Assembly (NCBI GenBank): GCA_022843925.1
Contig: JALHMS010000034.1
Span: 1 to 43,822, forward strand
Direction of reading: 5' to 3'
DNA: 43,822 bases
Source of the DNA: Burkholderiales bacterium
GTDB lineage: Bacteria; Pseudomonadota; Gammaproteobacteria; Burkholderiales; Ga0077523
Of the stretch, positions 1-7,637 are shown piece after piece (positions within the stretch are counted from its first letter, which is position 1; every line of letters starts with the position of its first letter). Both the position numbers and the translations under genes were made by a program. A model generated the notes under the pieces. It worked only from the letters and a program-made list of their open reading frames with translations. It had not been told where the DNA came from and did no database searches.

Positions 1-55
1 TGGCCCCGCCAAGCTGACGCCCATCCGATGAACCGCACATTTCCAAGGAGGCTTC

Positions 56-2071
56 ATGCGCGTGTTCCTGTGCGAGAAGCCGTCCCAGGGCAAGGACATC
101 GCCCGTGTGCTGGGTGCCGGTCAACGCGGCAACGGCTGCTACAGCGGCGCCGGTGTCGTCGTGACCTGGTGCATCGGTCATCTGGTGGAGGCGGTTCCAC
201 CCGAAGGCTACGGCGAGCAATACAAGCGCTGGGCCATCGAGCAACTGCCCATTCTTCCTGAGCGTTGGCGTGTCGAGCCCAAGGCGGCGACCGCAGCGCA
301 ATTCAAGGTCGTGCAACAGCTCGTCGCCAAGGCGGGCGAGCTGGTGATTGCGACCGACGCCGACCGCGAGGGCGAGATGATCGCCCGCGAGATCATCGAG
401 CTATGCGGCTACCGCGGGCCGATTCAGCGTCTGTGGCTGTCGGCGCTCAACGATGCGTCGATCCGCAAGGCGCTGGGTGTGCTCAAGCCGTCCGCCGAAA
501 CGCTGCCGCTGTATTTCTCCGCACTCGCCCGATCGCGCGCCGACTGGCTGATCGGCATGAACCTGAGCCGCTTGTTCACACTGCTGGGGCGCCAGGCCGG
601 CTATACCGGCGTGCTGTCGGTCGGGCGTGTGCAGACACCGACGCTCAAGCTGGTCGTGGACCGTGATCGCGAGATCGCGCGCTTTGTCTCCATGCCGTTC
701 TGGGCCATCGAGGTGGCGCTTTCGCATGCGGGACAGTCCTTCGTCGCAAGCTGGACGCCGCCGCAGGGCAGCACCGACGACACCGGCCGCTGCCTGCAGC
801 AGCCGGTGGCGCAGCAGGCTGCCGAGCGCCTGCGTGCGGCCGGCGCCGCCCAGGTGCTGTCGGTCGAAACGGAGCGCGTGCGCGAAGGGCCTCCGCTGCC
901 GTTCGACCTCGGCACGCTGCAGGAGGTGTGTTCCAAGCAGTTGGGCCTCGACGTGCAGGAGACGCTGGACATCGCCCAGGCGCTGTACGAGACACACAAG
1001 GCGACGACCTATCCGCGCTCGGATTCGGGCTACCTGCCCGAGAGCATGCTGGCCGAGGTGTCGACCGTCCTCGACAGCCTGGTCAAGACCGACCCCAGCC
1101 TGCGGCCGCTGATCGAGCGCCTGGATCGCCAACAGCGCTCGCGTGCATGGAACGACGGCAAGGTGTCGGCTCACCACGGCATCATCCCGACGCTGGAGCC
1201 CGCCAACCTGTCGGCCATGAACGAGAAGGAACTGGCCGTCTACCGGCTGATCCGCGCTCATTACCTCGCGCAGTTCCTCCCGCACCATGAGTTCGACCGG
1301 ACGGTAGCGCAGTTCTCGTGCGGCAGTCAGTCGCTGGCGGCCGTGGGCAAGCAGATTGCCGTCATCGGCTGGCGTGAGGTGCTGGCGACGCCGGGGCCGG
1401 ACGATGCCGATGGCGAGGATGCGCAGCGCAGCCAGGTACTGCCCGCCCTGCATGCGGGCCTGTCCTGCCCGGTCGGAAAGGTGGATCTCAAGGCGCTGAA
1501 GACGCTGCCGCCCAAACCCTACACGCAGGGCGAGCTGATCAAGGCCATGAAGACCGTCGCCAAGTTCGTGACCGACCCGCGCCTGAAACAGAAGCTGCGA
1601 GATACCACCGGCATCGGCACCGAGGCGACACGCGCCAACATCATCAACGGTCTGATCGGTCGCGGCTACCTGGTCAAGAAAGGCCGCGCCGTCCGCGCTT
1701 CCGACGCGGCATTCACGCTCATCGACGCGGTGCCCTCGGCCATCGCCGACCCCGGCACCACGGCGGTGTGGGAGCAGGCGCTCGACATGATCGAGGCCGG
1801 CCAGATGGCGCTGGACACCTTCATCGAGAAGCAGTCCGTGTGGGTCGGCCAGCTCGTGCAGCAGTACCGCGGCGCAACGCTCTCGCTCAAGCTGCCGCCG
1901 GCGCCGGCCTGCCCGCAGTGCGGCGCACCGATGCAGCAGCGCACGGGCAAGAGCGGCGCGTTCTGGTCCTGCTCGCGCTACCCGGACTGCAAGGGCACGT
2001 TGCCGATCGAGTCCCCGACGGGCCGGCGCAGCGCACCGCGCAAGCGGCGCGCTGCCTCCAAGGCGTCCTGA
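56..2071 (+). CDS. topB: ICE-type DNA topoisomerase III
   Basis: Type IA topoisomerase that nicks one strand, passes another through and reseals it, probably resolving intermediates of the excised or transferring element. The N-terminal Toprim domain shows the acidic TDADREGE motif near residue 100. The catalytic tyrosine is Tyr319 in a TYPRSDSGYLPES context. A C-terminal four-cysteine zinc ribbon is formed by Cys619, Cys622, Cys639 and Cys645. The length of 671 residues is normal for ICE and plasmid TopB and shorter than a chromosomal TopA. The start is fixed by AAGGAGG at 45-51, four bases before ATG. It is the first gene of the maintenance module, followed by a 780-bp gap without a gene. 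Confidence 0.96.
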   Translation: MRVFLCEKPSQGKDIARVLGAGQRGNGCYSGAGVVVTWCIGHLVEAVPPEGYGEQYKRWAIEQLPILPERWRVEPKAATAAQFKVVQQLVAKAGELVIATDADREGEMIAREIIELCGYRGPIQRLWLSALNDASIRKALGVLKPSAETLPLYFSALARSRADWLIGMNLSRLFTLLGRQAGYTGVLSVGRVQTPTLKLVVDRDREIARFVSMPFWAIEVALSHAGQSFVASWTPPQGSTDDTGRCLQQPVAQQAAERLRAAGAAQVLSVETERVREGPPLPFDLGTLQEVCSKQLGLDVQETLDIAQALYETHKATTYPRSDSGYLPESMLAEVSTVLDSLVKTDPSLRPLIERLDRQQRSRAWNDGKVSAHHGIIPTLEPANLSAMNEKELAVYRLIRAHYLAQFLPHHEFDRTVAQFSCGSQSLAAVGKQIAVIGWREVLATPGPDDADGEDAQRSQVLPALHAGLSCPVGKVDLKALKTLPPKPYTQGELIKAMKTVAKFVTDPRLKQKLRDTTGIGTEATRANIINGLIGRGYLVKKGRAVRASDAAFTLIDAVPSAIADPGTTAVWEQALDMIEAGQMALDTFIEKQSVWVGQLVQQYRGATLSLKLPPAPACPQCGAPMQQRTGKSGAFWSCSRYPDCKGTLPIESPTGRRSAPRKRRAASKAS

Positions 2072-2510
2072 TCCTCGCTTCCCCCTGCCGCGCCGGCCAC
2101 TTCACTGGCGGCGAGGCAAACGTCCCGCACCGCGCGGGACTCCAAAGCGCGCGTCTCCTTCTGCAACGGTGTGCGCGCCCCGTCTGCCCGCCATCGGGCG
2201 ACGGGGCGAGAAGGTCATTGCTCCCACGAATCGCGCCCGCCGCCATTCCCTTGATCGGTGTGCCTTGCCTCGGTCATGAGGGGCTTCCTGACGCCTTGCC
2301 GCCGCGCGAGCCGTGAGGAGGCCCCTTGGGCCGAGGGTATTCCGTGCCGGTGCCCGCCGGCGGAACAACGGGCTCCCTTTGTGTGTGGATGCACGCCAGA
2401 GGATTCCGGCCCCAGCCACGAAACGGGCCGGGTGCGATTGCTGACGCAGCGAACGGCTTTGACGACGGCCCGCGCTGACGCAGCCCACAGGTGGTTTTCC
2501 TTCCTCTCCA

Positions 2511-2535
2511 GCCGAAGGCCCGCGTGGCCTTCGGC
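2511..2535. repeat. Perfect inverted repeat
   Basis: GCCGAAGGCC, loop CGCGT, GGCCTTCGGC: a perfect 10-bp stem with a 5-base loop. No T tract follows, so it is not a standard intrinsic terminator on the + strand. Its function is unknown. Confidence 0.6.
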
Positions 2536-2649
2536 GCCCTGGTCCTTGCCTTGTCCCGTGACGCGGGCCTGCGCTAAAGCGGGCCGTCCGCGATTCGGTT
2601 TTCCCTGCGACGGCAGCCATGCTTCGCGCCCATCCTCACGCCATGCGTT

Positions 2650-2754
2650 GCTGACAGTCGTCAGCGGCATGCCCTGGCAGTCCCGGTCTTCAAGACTGCA
2701 ACGCGGTTTGCCGCGTTGACCGATCCAGTCCGCTTCGCATCGCCCACCGCGGAC
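2650..2754 (+). ncRNA. Structured repeat copy 1 (candidate cis RNA)
   Basis: First of four related copies. Stem A is GCTGAC/GTCAGC (2650-2655 with 2660-2665). A conserved GGCATGCCCTG linker follows. Stem B is GCAGTC/GACTGC (2677-2682 with 2694-2699) around an 11-base loop ending TCTTCAA. Stem C is CGCGG/CCGCG, extendable to CAACGCGG/CCGCGTTG (2699-2706 with 2711-2718). Stem D is GTCCGC/GCGGAC (2728-2733 with 2749-2754). The ATG of the next gene lies about 98 bases downstream. Between copies, stems B and D change by paired substitutions, which argues for a folded RNA and against a protein-binding site alone. Confidence 0.65.
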
Positions 2755-2851
2755 GCTCGCCGGCCTGGCGACGATGCACTTTTCTCAACCACCCGAGGGG
2801 AACCCCATCCCCTGCGGGATGCGTGCTCCCCGACCCACCAAGGAGCACGGC

Positions 2852-3088
2852 ATGTCTGAACCTTCCGCATCTTCCTCTGCAACCGCAGTGCGCAGTGGTG
2901 CGCTGGCGCTGAGCTGGACCGGCAAGCGTTTGCCGCTACAGGTGCTGCGCAGCGCGGCCGGCCACTACATCGGCACACAAGACGACGAAGGCCCGGTATC
3001 GCGGGAGTCCGTCGAGTATTTCCCGAACCACCTCGCAGCACAGCGCGCCCTGGATACCCATGCCTGGACACAGCGCGCTCACCCCTGA
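2852..3088 (+). CDS. Small conserved ICE protein, unknown function
   Basis: A 78-residue protein with a low-complexity Ser/Ala-rich start and then a more ordered segment (LALSWTGKRLPLQVLRSAAG). No signal peptide, membrane segment or known motif is visible. The start is fixed by AAGGAG at 2840-2845, six bases before ATG; an in-frame ATG at 2774 lies in the leader and lacks such a site. It follows repeat copy 1 and is 25 bp upstream of another unknown gene, so the two are probably cotranscribed. It is real by ribosome binding site, spacing and codon use, but no function is recognised. Confidence 0.75.
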   Translation: MSEPSASSSATAVRSGALALSWTGKRLPLQVLRSAAGHYIGTQDDEGPVSRESVEYFPNHLAAQRALDTHAWTQRAHP

Positions 3089-3113
3089 TTCCCACCCTTC
3101 AAGGAGTTCTCTC

Positions 3114-3506
3114 ATGAATCTGTCTTTACCCGAAGACGTGCTCGATCAGATGGCGCTGGAACAGGCGCACTTCGACGCTGCACCGCAGGCCTTCTTCGAG
3201 GCCTGGAAGCGCGGCGCGCAGATCGCCGGCCACGAGTGGTTCGGCGACGGCACACGCGAAGGTCTGCAGCGTGCCACCACCAAGTGGGACCTGCGGCCCA
3301 ACATGCTGATGCTCAACGACGCCCTGGGTGTGCTGAGCAGCGGTCAACGCATGTTCCTGTCCGCGATGGTGAGCTTCTACAACTCCCGCGAGGGCGGCGC
3401 GATGCTCAAGCGTTGCGGCTTCGAGGGGCTGTCCGACTTCGGCGGCCTCGATCTGGAACGGCGCCAGGTCATCGCTGACCTCACGCTGCACTACAACGGC
3501 TGGTGA
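3114..3506 (+). CDS. Conserved ICE protein, unknown function
   Basis: A 130-residue soluble, acidic protein starting MNLSLPEDVLDQMALEQ, with no transmembrane segment. It is rich in helix-forming residues and has aromatic patches such as HEWFGDG and SFYNSREGG. The start is set by AAGGAG at 3101-3106, seven bases before ATG. It sits between two other unknown genes of the maintenance module and is followed by a strong hairpin with a T-rich tail. No domain was recognised; the family appears to belong to ICE backbones, judged only from context. Confidence 0.78.
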   Translation: MNLSLPEDVLDQMALEQAHFDAAPQAFFEAWKRGAQIAGHEWFGDGTREGLQRATTKWDLRPNMLMLNDALGVLSSGQRMFLSAMVSFYNSREGGAMLKRCGFEGLSDFGGLDLERRQVIADLTLHYNGW

Positions 3507-3546
3507 GCCGCGCCTGGCAACCCACCGTCTTTTCATCCCACCCCAC

Positions 3547-3590
3547 GAGGGACATGCGTCCCCGTTCGGGGCCATGTCCCTCCTTCTTTT
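3547..3590 (+). terminator. Hairpin with T tract, terminator or attenuator
   Basis: GAGGGACATG pairs perfectly with CATGTCCCTC (3547-3556 with 3573-3582) around an inner CCCCG/CGGGG stem, followed by CTTCTTTT. It lies between the unknown gene ending at 3506 and a short open frame with its own ribosome binding site, so it may be a terminator or a leader attenuator. Confidence 0.65.
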
Positions 3591-3603
3591 CGCAGGAGCG
3601 GCT

Positions 3604-3630
3604 ATGTCCCGAATCAGCATCTTCCACTGA
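3604..3630 (+). other. Eight-codon open frame with good RBS
   Basis: ATG at 3604 reads MSRISIFH and then stops. AGGAG at 3594-3598 is well spaced. It sits between a terminator-like hairpin and the next long gene, so it could be a leader peptide, or the start codon and first residues of a gene whose rest was deleted. There is no homology evidence; it is reported because the ribosome binding site is as good as those of the real neighbours. Confidence 0.3.
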
Positions 3631-3756
3631 CCTGCACCGCCCGCCACCAGGGCGGTCCGACGCCGCGGCCGGCTGACCGGCTGCCACTTCATCCACCCGC
3701 TGGGGTTCAATCCCCGGCAGGGGATTGCCTCGGCCATCCTCTGCTGGAGGAATCCC

Positions 3757-4473
3757 ATGTCCCATTCCAACAACCCCTTCGTCCGCGGCTACGATGGCCT
3801 GTCCGTGCAACGGCTGCTGGCGATTTCCTACGACGACGACTGCCCGCTGAGCTATCTGCCGCTGCACGTCTCGCAGTCGCACCTGTCGGACAGCCAGGTC
3901 GAGCGCCATGCCTGCGTCTTCTGCGACGACTTCGCGCTGATCACCGAGGGCCAGAACGTGCCGCCCGAGCTGGACGCGCAGTGCCCCAGCCACGGCATCG
4001 CCCGAAACCTCGTCTACGCCGTCATGGCCGAAGAAGCCGGCCAGCCGCTGCACGTCGGCGATACCTACTCCGAGGAAGCCGCGCGCGAGGTGGTGCGGCG
4101 CCTGCGCTTCGAGACCGGCTTCTACAGCCGTGCCTGGGAAATCAGTTCGGCGCACATCACCGAGGAGGCCGGCCGCTTCCTCGCCGAACTGGCGGACATC
4201 GCCACGCCGAGCGGCTTTCTGTTCGTCGCCTTCCGCATTCCCTACAGCCCGGCGGTCGGCGTGAAGCTGATCGCCACCCCCTGGACGGATGCGAACCTGC
4301 AGCATGTCGAGGGCATCGCTGCCGAAGAGCTGCGGCAGGAGCACCGGGCCAAGGGCATGCCGGAGTCCCTCGTGGAAGTGTTGCACCTAGCTGCGCTGGC
4401 CGACGTTCGCATGTTGGTGTTCGATGCCGACGCGCCCGTGCTGGACGGACTGACGCTCTACGACGACGAGTAA
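3757..4473 (+). CDS. Conserved ICE protein, unknown function
   Basis: A 238-residue acidic, soluble protein. It opens MSHSNNPFVRGYDGLSVQRL and carries a CVFCDDFALI segment and a later CPSH, so three cysteines and a histidine in residues 50-90 could bind a metal, although the spacing fits no family I know. The middle contains an EEAAREVVRRLRFETGFYSRAW helix-rich stretch. The start is supported by TGGAGG upstream. An intrinsic terminator follows at 4483-4508. It belongs to the maintenance module between topB and the helicase; no function is recognised. Confidence 0.78.
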   Translation: MSHSNNPFVRGYDGLSVQRLLAISYDDDCPLSYLPLHVSQSHLSDSQVERHACVFCDDFALITEGQNVPPELDAQCPSHGIARNLVYAVMAEEAGQPLHVGDTYSEEAAREVVRRLRFETGFYSRAWEISSAHITEEAGRFLAELADIATPSGFLFVAFRIPYSPAVGVKLIATPWTDANLQHVEGIAAEELRQEHRAKGMPESLVEVLHLAALADVRMLVFDADAPVLDGLTLYDDE

Positions 4474-4482
4474 CCCCCTCTT

Positions 4483-4508
4483 GAGCCCCGTGCGGGGCTC
4501 TTCTTTTT
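4483..4508 (+). terminator. Intrinsic terminator
   Basis: GAGCCCCG/CGGGGCTC (4483-4490 with 4493-4500) is followed directly by TTCTTTTT. It lies 10 bases after the stop codon of the upstream gene and fits a Rho-independent terminator well. Confidence 0.8.
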
Positions 4509-4585
4509 CGCGGAACGCGGTGCCGGCGCATTGCCGATTCCCAACGGATGGTCGCCGCCATGTGCCGCACGCTGGCCGCATGTTC

Positions 4586-4651
4586 GCTGGCGTTGCCGGC
4601 AGCATGCCCAGGCAGTCGAGACCTTCAAGACTGCGGCGCGGTTCGCCGTGC
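4586..4651 (+). ncRNA. Structured repeat copy 2 (candidate cis RNA)
   Basis: Stem A is GCTGGC, loop GTT, GCCGGC (4586-4591 with 4595-4600, one G-T pair). The conserved AGCATGCCCAG linker follows. Stem B is GCAGTC/GACTGC (4612-4617 with 4629-4634) around an 11-base loop ending CTTCAA. Stem C is GCGCGG, loop TTCG, CCGTGC (4636-4641 with 4646-4651). Stem D is not evident in this copy. The next start codon is about 106 bases downstream. Confidence 0.6.
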
Positions 4652-4756
4652 TGGTTGCTTCGTTCTCCGGGCGCACCCGCGTCCATCCACCTCACCCTCA
4701 AGGGACAGACCTCCCTTGCGGGCGGGAGTCCCTTGGTTGCCACAAGGAGTCTCCCC

Positions 4757-5554
4757 ATGGATACCCAAGCCATCCGCGCACAGATGCCGACGCTCGTTGT
4801 CGGTCATGTGCCTTCCAACGTCCGTTCGTTCAAATTCAACATCTTCGACGGCCAGCCCAAGGTTTCGACGCTGGGCTTTCACATCGACCCGAAGCCTTTC
4901 GAGGGCAAGGTCATCGCCACCACCGACGAGGCCATCGTCGTCAAGACGGGACGAGCCGAGTTCGCGGTGCTCGATCGCACGCTCGTGACCGAAGTGCCCG
5001 ACGAGGGCGCCAAGGTGCAGGTCGAACCCTATGTCAGACGCCGCTTCGACGGTCAGCGGGCGGACACGCCCGAGGAGCAGACCGAGTTCACCGCCGACGG
5101 CCAGCCCTACACGGTGAAGCGGTTCGTGCTCGGGTCCGCACCGGCGAAGCTGCCGATCCCCGAGCCGCGCTGCCCCGAGCTGCAGGAACTGGTCGACCAA
5201 CTGGAGCAGTTGCCCGCTCCCGACGGTTTCCGGCGCGTCACCCACATGCTGGTGGATGCCGGCGCGCGGGACATCACCTGGGTCGATCCGCTGCCCGCCG
5301 ACATCATCCGCACGCCGCCGGCCATCGGCTTCACCGTCGCCACGACGAAGTTCCAGGGTCGCGTCACCGTGCTGTATGAGCGTGGCCTCGACCTCTACGC
5401 GGTGGAGCTGCACCGCGACGGCGAGCTGGTCGAACGGGTCGATGAGGTGTTCTTCGACACCCTCGGCGAGACGCTGGAACGGCTGATCGACGACGGGAGT
5501 TGGCGGCGCATCCGCGTGCAGTGCCTGTCGTGTCGTAAGGCTATCCGGCACTGA
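4757..5554 (+). CDS. Conserved ICE protein, unknown function
   Basis: A 265-residue soluble protein without signal peptide or membrane segments. It opens MDTQAIRAQMPTLVVGHVPS and shows alternating beta-type segments in the first 110 residues (GKVIATTDEAIVVKTGRAEFAVLD), then a mixed C-terminal half ending in a CLSC pair. The start is fixed by AAGGAG at 4744-4749, seven bases before ATG; the in-frame upstream codons run through the terminator and repeat copy 2 and are not coding. A strong hairpin follows the stop codon. No domain is recognised. Confidence 0.78.
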   Translation: MDTQAIRAQMPTLVVGHVPSNVRSFKFNIFDGQPKVSTLGFHIDPKPFEGKVIATTDEAIVVKTGRAEFAVLDRTLVTEVPDEGAKVQVEPYVRRRFDGQRADTPEEQTEFTADGQPYTVKRFVLGSAPAKLPIPEPRCPELQELVDQLEQLPAPDGFRRVTHMLVDAGARDITWVDPLPADIIRTPPAIGFTVATTKFQGRVTVLYERGLDLYAVELHRDGELVERVDEVFFDTLGETLERLIDDGSWRRIRVQCLSCRKAIRH

Positions 5555-5563
5555 TCTCACAGC

Positions 5564-5598
5564 AGCTTCCCGCCCTCGCGGCGGGAAGCCTCTTTTCC
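5564..5598 (+). terminator. Terminator-like hairpin just before a gene
   Basis: GCTTCCCGCC, loop CTCGC, GGCGGGAAGC (5564-5589) is a perfect 10-bp stem followed by CTCTTTTCC. It lies between the stop at 5554 and the start at 5620, with TGGAG and the ATG directly after the T tract. Confidence 0.75.
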
Positions 5599-5619
5599 TG
5601 CCCCCTGGAGATCACACCC

Positions 5620-5985
5620 ATGACTGTTCGATTCAAAGGCACGGAGCTGCGGCCCGTGCTCGCCGAAGCGGTGGCGAATCAATGCCGCGTCATCCTGGTC
5701 AAGGATCAGGGCGTGTACTTCCTGGCCGAGTGCGGCGAGCGCCGACCCGATGGTCGCCAGAAGACCATCGCCTATGCCGCTGGCTGCAACCCGGATGTCG
5801 ATGCCTTCGATGACTGGTGGGAGCTGGCGCGCGCCGAGTTCGGTGGCGACGACTTCGGCGAGTTCTTCGATCCGCAGGAGGGCGTGTTTGCGCGCATCCT
5901 GCGCAGCGAGGACGACCTCGACGTGTCCGCCTCCGCGACACACCTATCGCTGCAGGCGGTTCCTCCCACGCCCAGCGGTAACTGA
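5620..5985 (+). CDS. Probable DUF3085-type ICE protein
   Basis: A 121-residue acidic protein. The pattern LRPVLAEA at the start, then VKDQGVYFLAECGE and AYAAGCNPDVDAFDDWW, resembles the DUF3085 family as I remember it (LRP near the start, then a 'DQGVYL' strand); this match is by eye and not certain. No membrane segment or catalytic motif is visible. The start has CTGGAG 11 bases upstream. It is flanked on both sides by terminator-like hairpins, so it may be expressed as a single gene or by read-through. Confidence 0.72.
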   Translation: MTVRFKGTELRPVLAEAVANQCRVILVKDQGVYFLAECGERRPDGRQKTIAYAAGCNPDVDAFDDWWELARAEFGGDDFGEFFDPQEGVFARILRSEDDLDVSASATHLSLQAVPPTPSGN

Positions 5986-5997
5986 CCGCCCATCCCT

Positions 5998-6025
5998 GGC
6001 CCCCGCTCCGGGGGCCTCTTTCTTC
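5998..6025 (+). terminator. Intrinsic terminator
   Basis: GGCCCCC, loop GCTCC, GGGGGCC (5998-6004 with 6010-6016) is followed by TCTTTCTTCC. It lies 13 bases after the upstream stop codon and is consistent with Rho-independent termination. Confidence 0.75.
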
Positions 6026-6104
6026 CCGGCAATGCGGACAGCCGCGAGTGCCGATTGCCGCTCGCCTGCGCGCCGTCCTGGCGCCACGCTTCCGGCCATG
6101 TTCC

Positions 6105-6210
6105 GCTGACGTCCGTCAGCGACATGCCCAGGCAGCCACGATCTTCAAGGCTGCGACGCGGTTCCGACCGCGTTGATCACTCCAGTTCGCACCGGCATCC
6201 ATGCGCGAAC
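6105..6210 (+). ncRNA. Structured repeat copy 3 (candidate cis RNA)
   Basis: Stem A is GCTGAC/GTCAGC (6105-6110 with 6115-6120). The conserved GACATGCCCAG linker follows. Stem B is GCAGCC/GGCTGC (6132-6137 with 6149-6154), loop ending TCTTCAA. Stem C is ACGCGGT, loop TCCG, ACCGCGT (6156-6173). Stem D is GTTCGC/GCGAAC (6185-6190 with 6205-6210). It lies 120 bases before the DUF3577 gene. I recall Rfam motifs named after DUF3577 and DUF3085 for candidate leader RNAs in such elements; whether this is one of them was not checked. Confidence 0.65.
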
Positions 6211-6329
6211 GGCCATCGGTTCTCGATGGCGATGCCTCCAAGCTGTTCCATCAACCCACGCGGGGGTTCCACACCTTCCCCGCCTTGGGTCGGGTGTGTC
6301 TCCGCCTCATTGTTCCCAGGAGATTCACC

Positions 6330-6881
6330 ATGACCACTTCCACCGAAAAGTCCTACTTCGATCTGCACATCACCGGCCTCGGGTATCTCAATCGCATCCG
6401 CGAAGTGAAGCCCAAGAAGGGCGATGCGTTCCTGGCCTGCGACATCGCGGCTCTGAACGGTCCCAGCGACGACGTCTCGTATGTGCGTTTCGACACGCGC
6501 GTATCGGGTTCGGAAGCGCAGCACCTGGTGCGCCGCTGCATTCAGGCGGTCGACGCCGAGAAGAAGGTGATGATCGGCTTCCGCTTGGGCGACCTGTGGA
6601 CCGACACCTTCACCTACTCCAAGGGGAAGCGTGCCGGCGAGCAGGGTGTGAGCCTCAAGGCCCGTCTGCTGTTCGTCAGTTGGATCAAGGTCGACGGCAA
6701 GCTCGTCTACAAGGCCGAACCCAAGCCGACCGAGACCGACGAGCGCGACCCGGAAGTCCCCGTGACGTCCGACGCGCCCGCCGCGCAGCAAGCCTCGGCA
6801 CCGGAGCCTTCCAGGCCCGTCGCCGATGCTGCCGACGACGCTGCCGATGCCCCCGCATTGGCCGTTGCCGAGTCGTTCTGA
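6330..6881 (+). CDS. STY4534/DUF3577 family ICE protein
   Basis: A 183-residue protein whose N-terminal 125 residues match the STY4534 (DUF3577) family of ICEs, annotated as an ICE replication protein: YFDLHITGLGYLNRIREV, then KGDAFLACDIAALNG. This beta-rich part looks like an OB-fold single-strand DNA-binding type domain, which is my inference. The last 55 residues form an Ala/Pro/Glu-rich acidic tail (AADDAADAPA), as in SSB proteins. The start has CAGGAG eight bases upstream. The long leader holds repeat copy 3. It is followed by a hairpin and then DUF3275, its usual neighbour. Confidence 0.88.
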   Translation: MTTSTEKSYFDLHITGLGYLNRIREVKPKKGDAFLACDIAALNGPSDDVSYVRFDTRVSGSEAQHLVRRCIQAVDAEKKVMIGFRLGDLWTDTFTYSKGKRAGEQGVSLKARLLFVSWIKVDGKLVYKAEPKPTETDERDPEVPVTSDAPAAQQASAPEPSRPVADAADDAADAPALAVAESF

Positions 6882-6886
6882 TCCGC

Positions 6887-6919
6887 AAGGCCCCATCCCC
6901 GGGGCCTTGTCTTCTCTTC
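6887..6919 (+). terminator. Hairpin with pyrimidine tail
   Basis: AAGGCCCC/GGGGCCTT (6887-6894 with 6901-6908) is followed by GTCTTCTCTTC. It falls between the DUF3577 and DUF3275 genes; the tail is pyrimidine-rich but not a clean T run, so termination may be partial. Confidence 0.5.
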
Positions 6920-6936
6920 GTCCGCAGGAGACCTTC

Positions 6937-7548
6937 ATGATCACCATTCCCGGCCAACTGGCCATCAAGACCATCCACGGCAGGAACGGCGACTTCAACG
7001 TCGGCCGCCTGGCGACCTCGATCGGCGAGTTCGTCGTGAAGAACGCCGAACTCGATCAGTACCGCGAGGGCAAGTACGACGGTGATTTCGTCATCGTCGA
7101 GATTCGCCCCTCCACGTACAACGCCAACGGCCGCATGGTCATCGAGATCCGCGCCCATCTGGGCGGGATGACCCTGTCCAACATCGACGCCCTGAGCCGC
7201 GACGAAGCCCGCCGGCTGAGTCCGCAGGAAGTCGATCCAATCGACGAGGAAGCGCAGGCGCCCGCGCCGGCAACGCCCCCGGCCAAGCCGAAGGCGAAGC
7301 CGCGCAGTCCGCGCGATCCCCTGGTCGATACCACGCCGTTCGGCAGCGAACCGGCTCCCGTGTCCGCTGCGGCCTCGGCCGAGGCAGACGACGCGGCGCT
7401 GTTCGGTGCCTTGTGGCCCCTGGGCGAGACCGTAAAGCTCGATGCGACCGTGGATCGTCGTGTGCTGCGTCAGCAGCGCGACCGTCTCGACAAGCTGGGC
7501 TACGAGTTCGCTCCGCTGTCCCAGGACTGGCACCTCCAAGCTGCCTGA
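6937..7548 (+). CDS. DUF3275 family ICE protein
   Basis: A 203-residue protein of unknown function, well recognised as DUF3275 from its start MITIPGQLAIKTIHGRNGDF and the EFVVKNAELDQYREGKYDG and IRPSTYNANGRMVIEIRA segments. The N-terminal 90 residues form the conserved domain. A Pro/Ala/Lys-rich linker (residues about 105-125) leads to a C-terminal segment of about 55 residues (ADDAALFGALWPLGETVKLDATVDR). The start is set by AGGAG eight bases upstream. It is the usual companion of DUF3577 in these elements, probably acting with DNA maintenance proteins; its biochemical role is unknown. Confidence 0.88.
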   Translation: MITIPGQLAIKTIHGRNGDFNVGRLATSIGEFVVKNAELDQYREGKYDGDFVIVEIRPSTYNANGRMVIEIRAHLGGMTLSNIDALSRDEARRLSPQEVDPIDEEAQAPAPATPPAKPKAKPRSPRDPLVDTTPFGSEPAPVSAAASAEADDAALFGALWPLGETVKLDATVDRRVLRQQRDRLDKLGYEFAPLSQDWHLQAA

Positions 7549-7582
7549 TCCATCCGCCGCCTTGCGCGGCATTCCGCCACCC

Positions 7583-7622
7583 GCCGGGGTTCTCCCCCGA
7601 CGGGGAGGGCTCCGGCCTTTTC
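7583..7622 (+). terminator. Terminator-like hairpin before a gene
   Basis: Outer GCCGG/CCGGC (7583-7587 with 7612-7616) encloses CTCCCC/GGGGAG, and CTTTTC follows. AAGGAG and the ATG of the next gene come immediately after. Confidence 0.6.
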
Positions 7623-7637
7623 TTCAAGGAGACCCTC

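Larger units (their letters stand above)
2072..2851. other. 780-bp intergenic region with hairpins and a candidate RNA repeat
   Basis: No convincing gene is seen; open frames on both strands here are GC-driven and lack a ribosome binding site or recognisable protein. The region holds a perfect 10-bp hairpin at 2511-2535 (GCCGAAGGCC, loop CGCGT), two copies of GCTGACGCAGC at 2440-2450 and 2474-2484, and repeat copy 1 at 2650-2754. The last 55 bases carry a GGGATG/CATCCC hairpin and AAGGAG before the next gene. It is the longest gap in the maintenance module, so a regulatory RNA, a single-strand origin or a decayed gene are all possible. Confidence 0.6.

Noticed and set aside
401-1453. Long antisense frame inside topB (350 residues)
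   Set aside because: Opposite a clearly functional topoisomerase; such frames are expected at this GC content and the product has no recognisable motif.
2215-2719. Overlapping open frames on both strands in the gap after topB (about 150 residues each)
   Set aside because: No ribosome binding site at a sensible distance, Arg/Pro-rich composition typical of GC-driven frames, and overlap with the structured repeat.
2650-6210. CRISPR-like reading of the repeats
   Set aside because: Copies are kilobases apart, diverged and without spacers; no cas genes are present.
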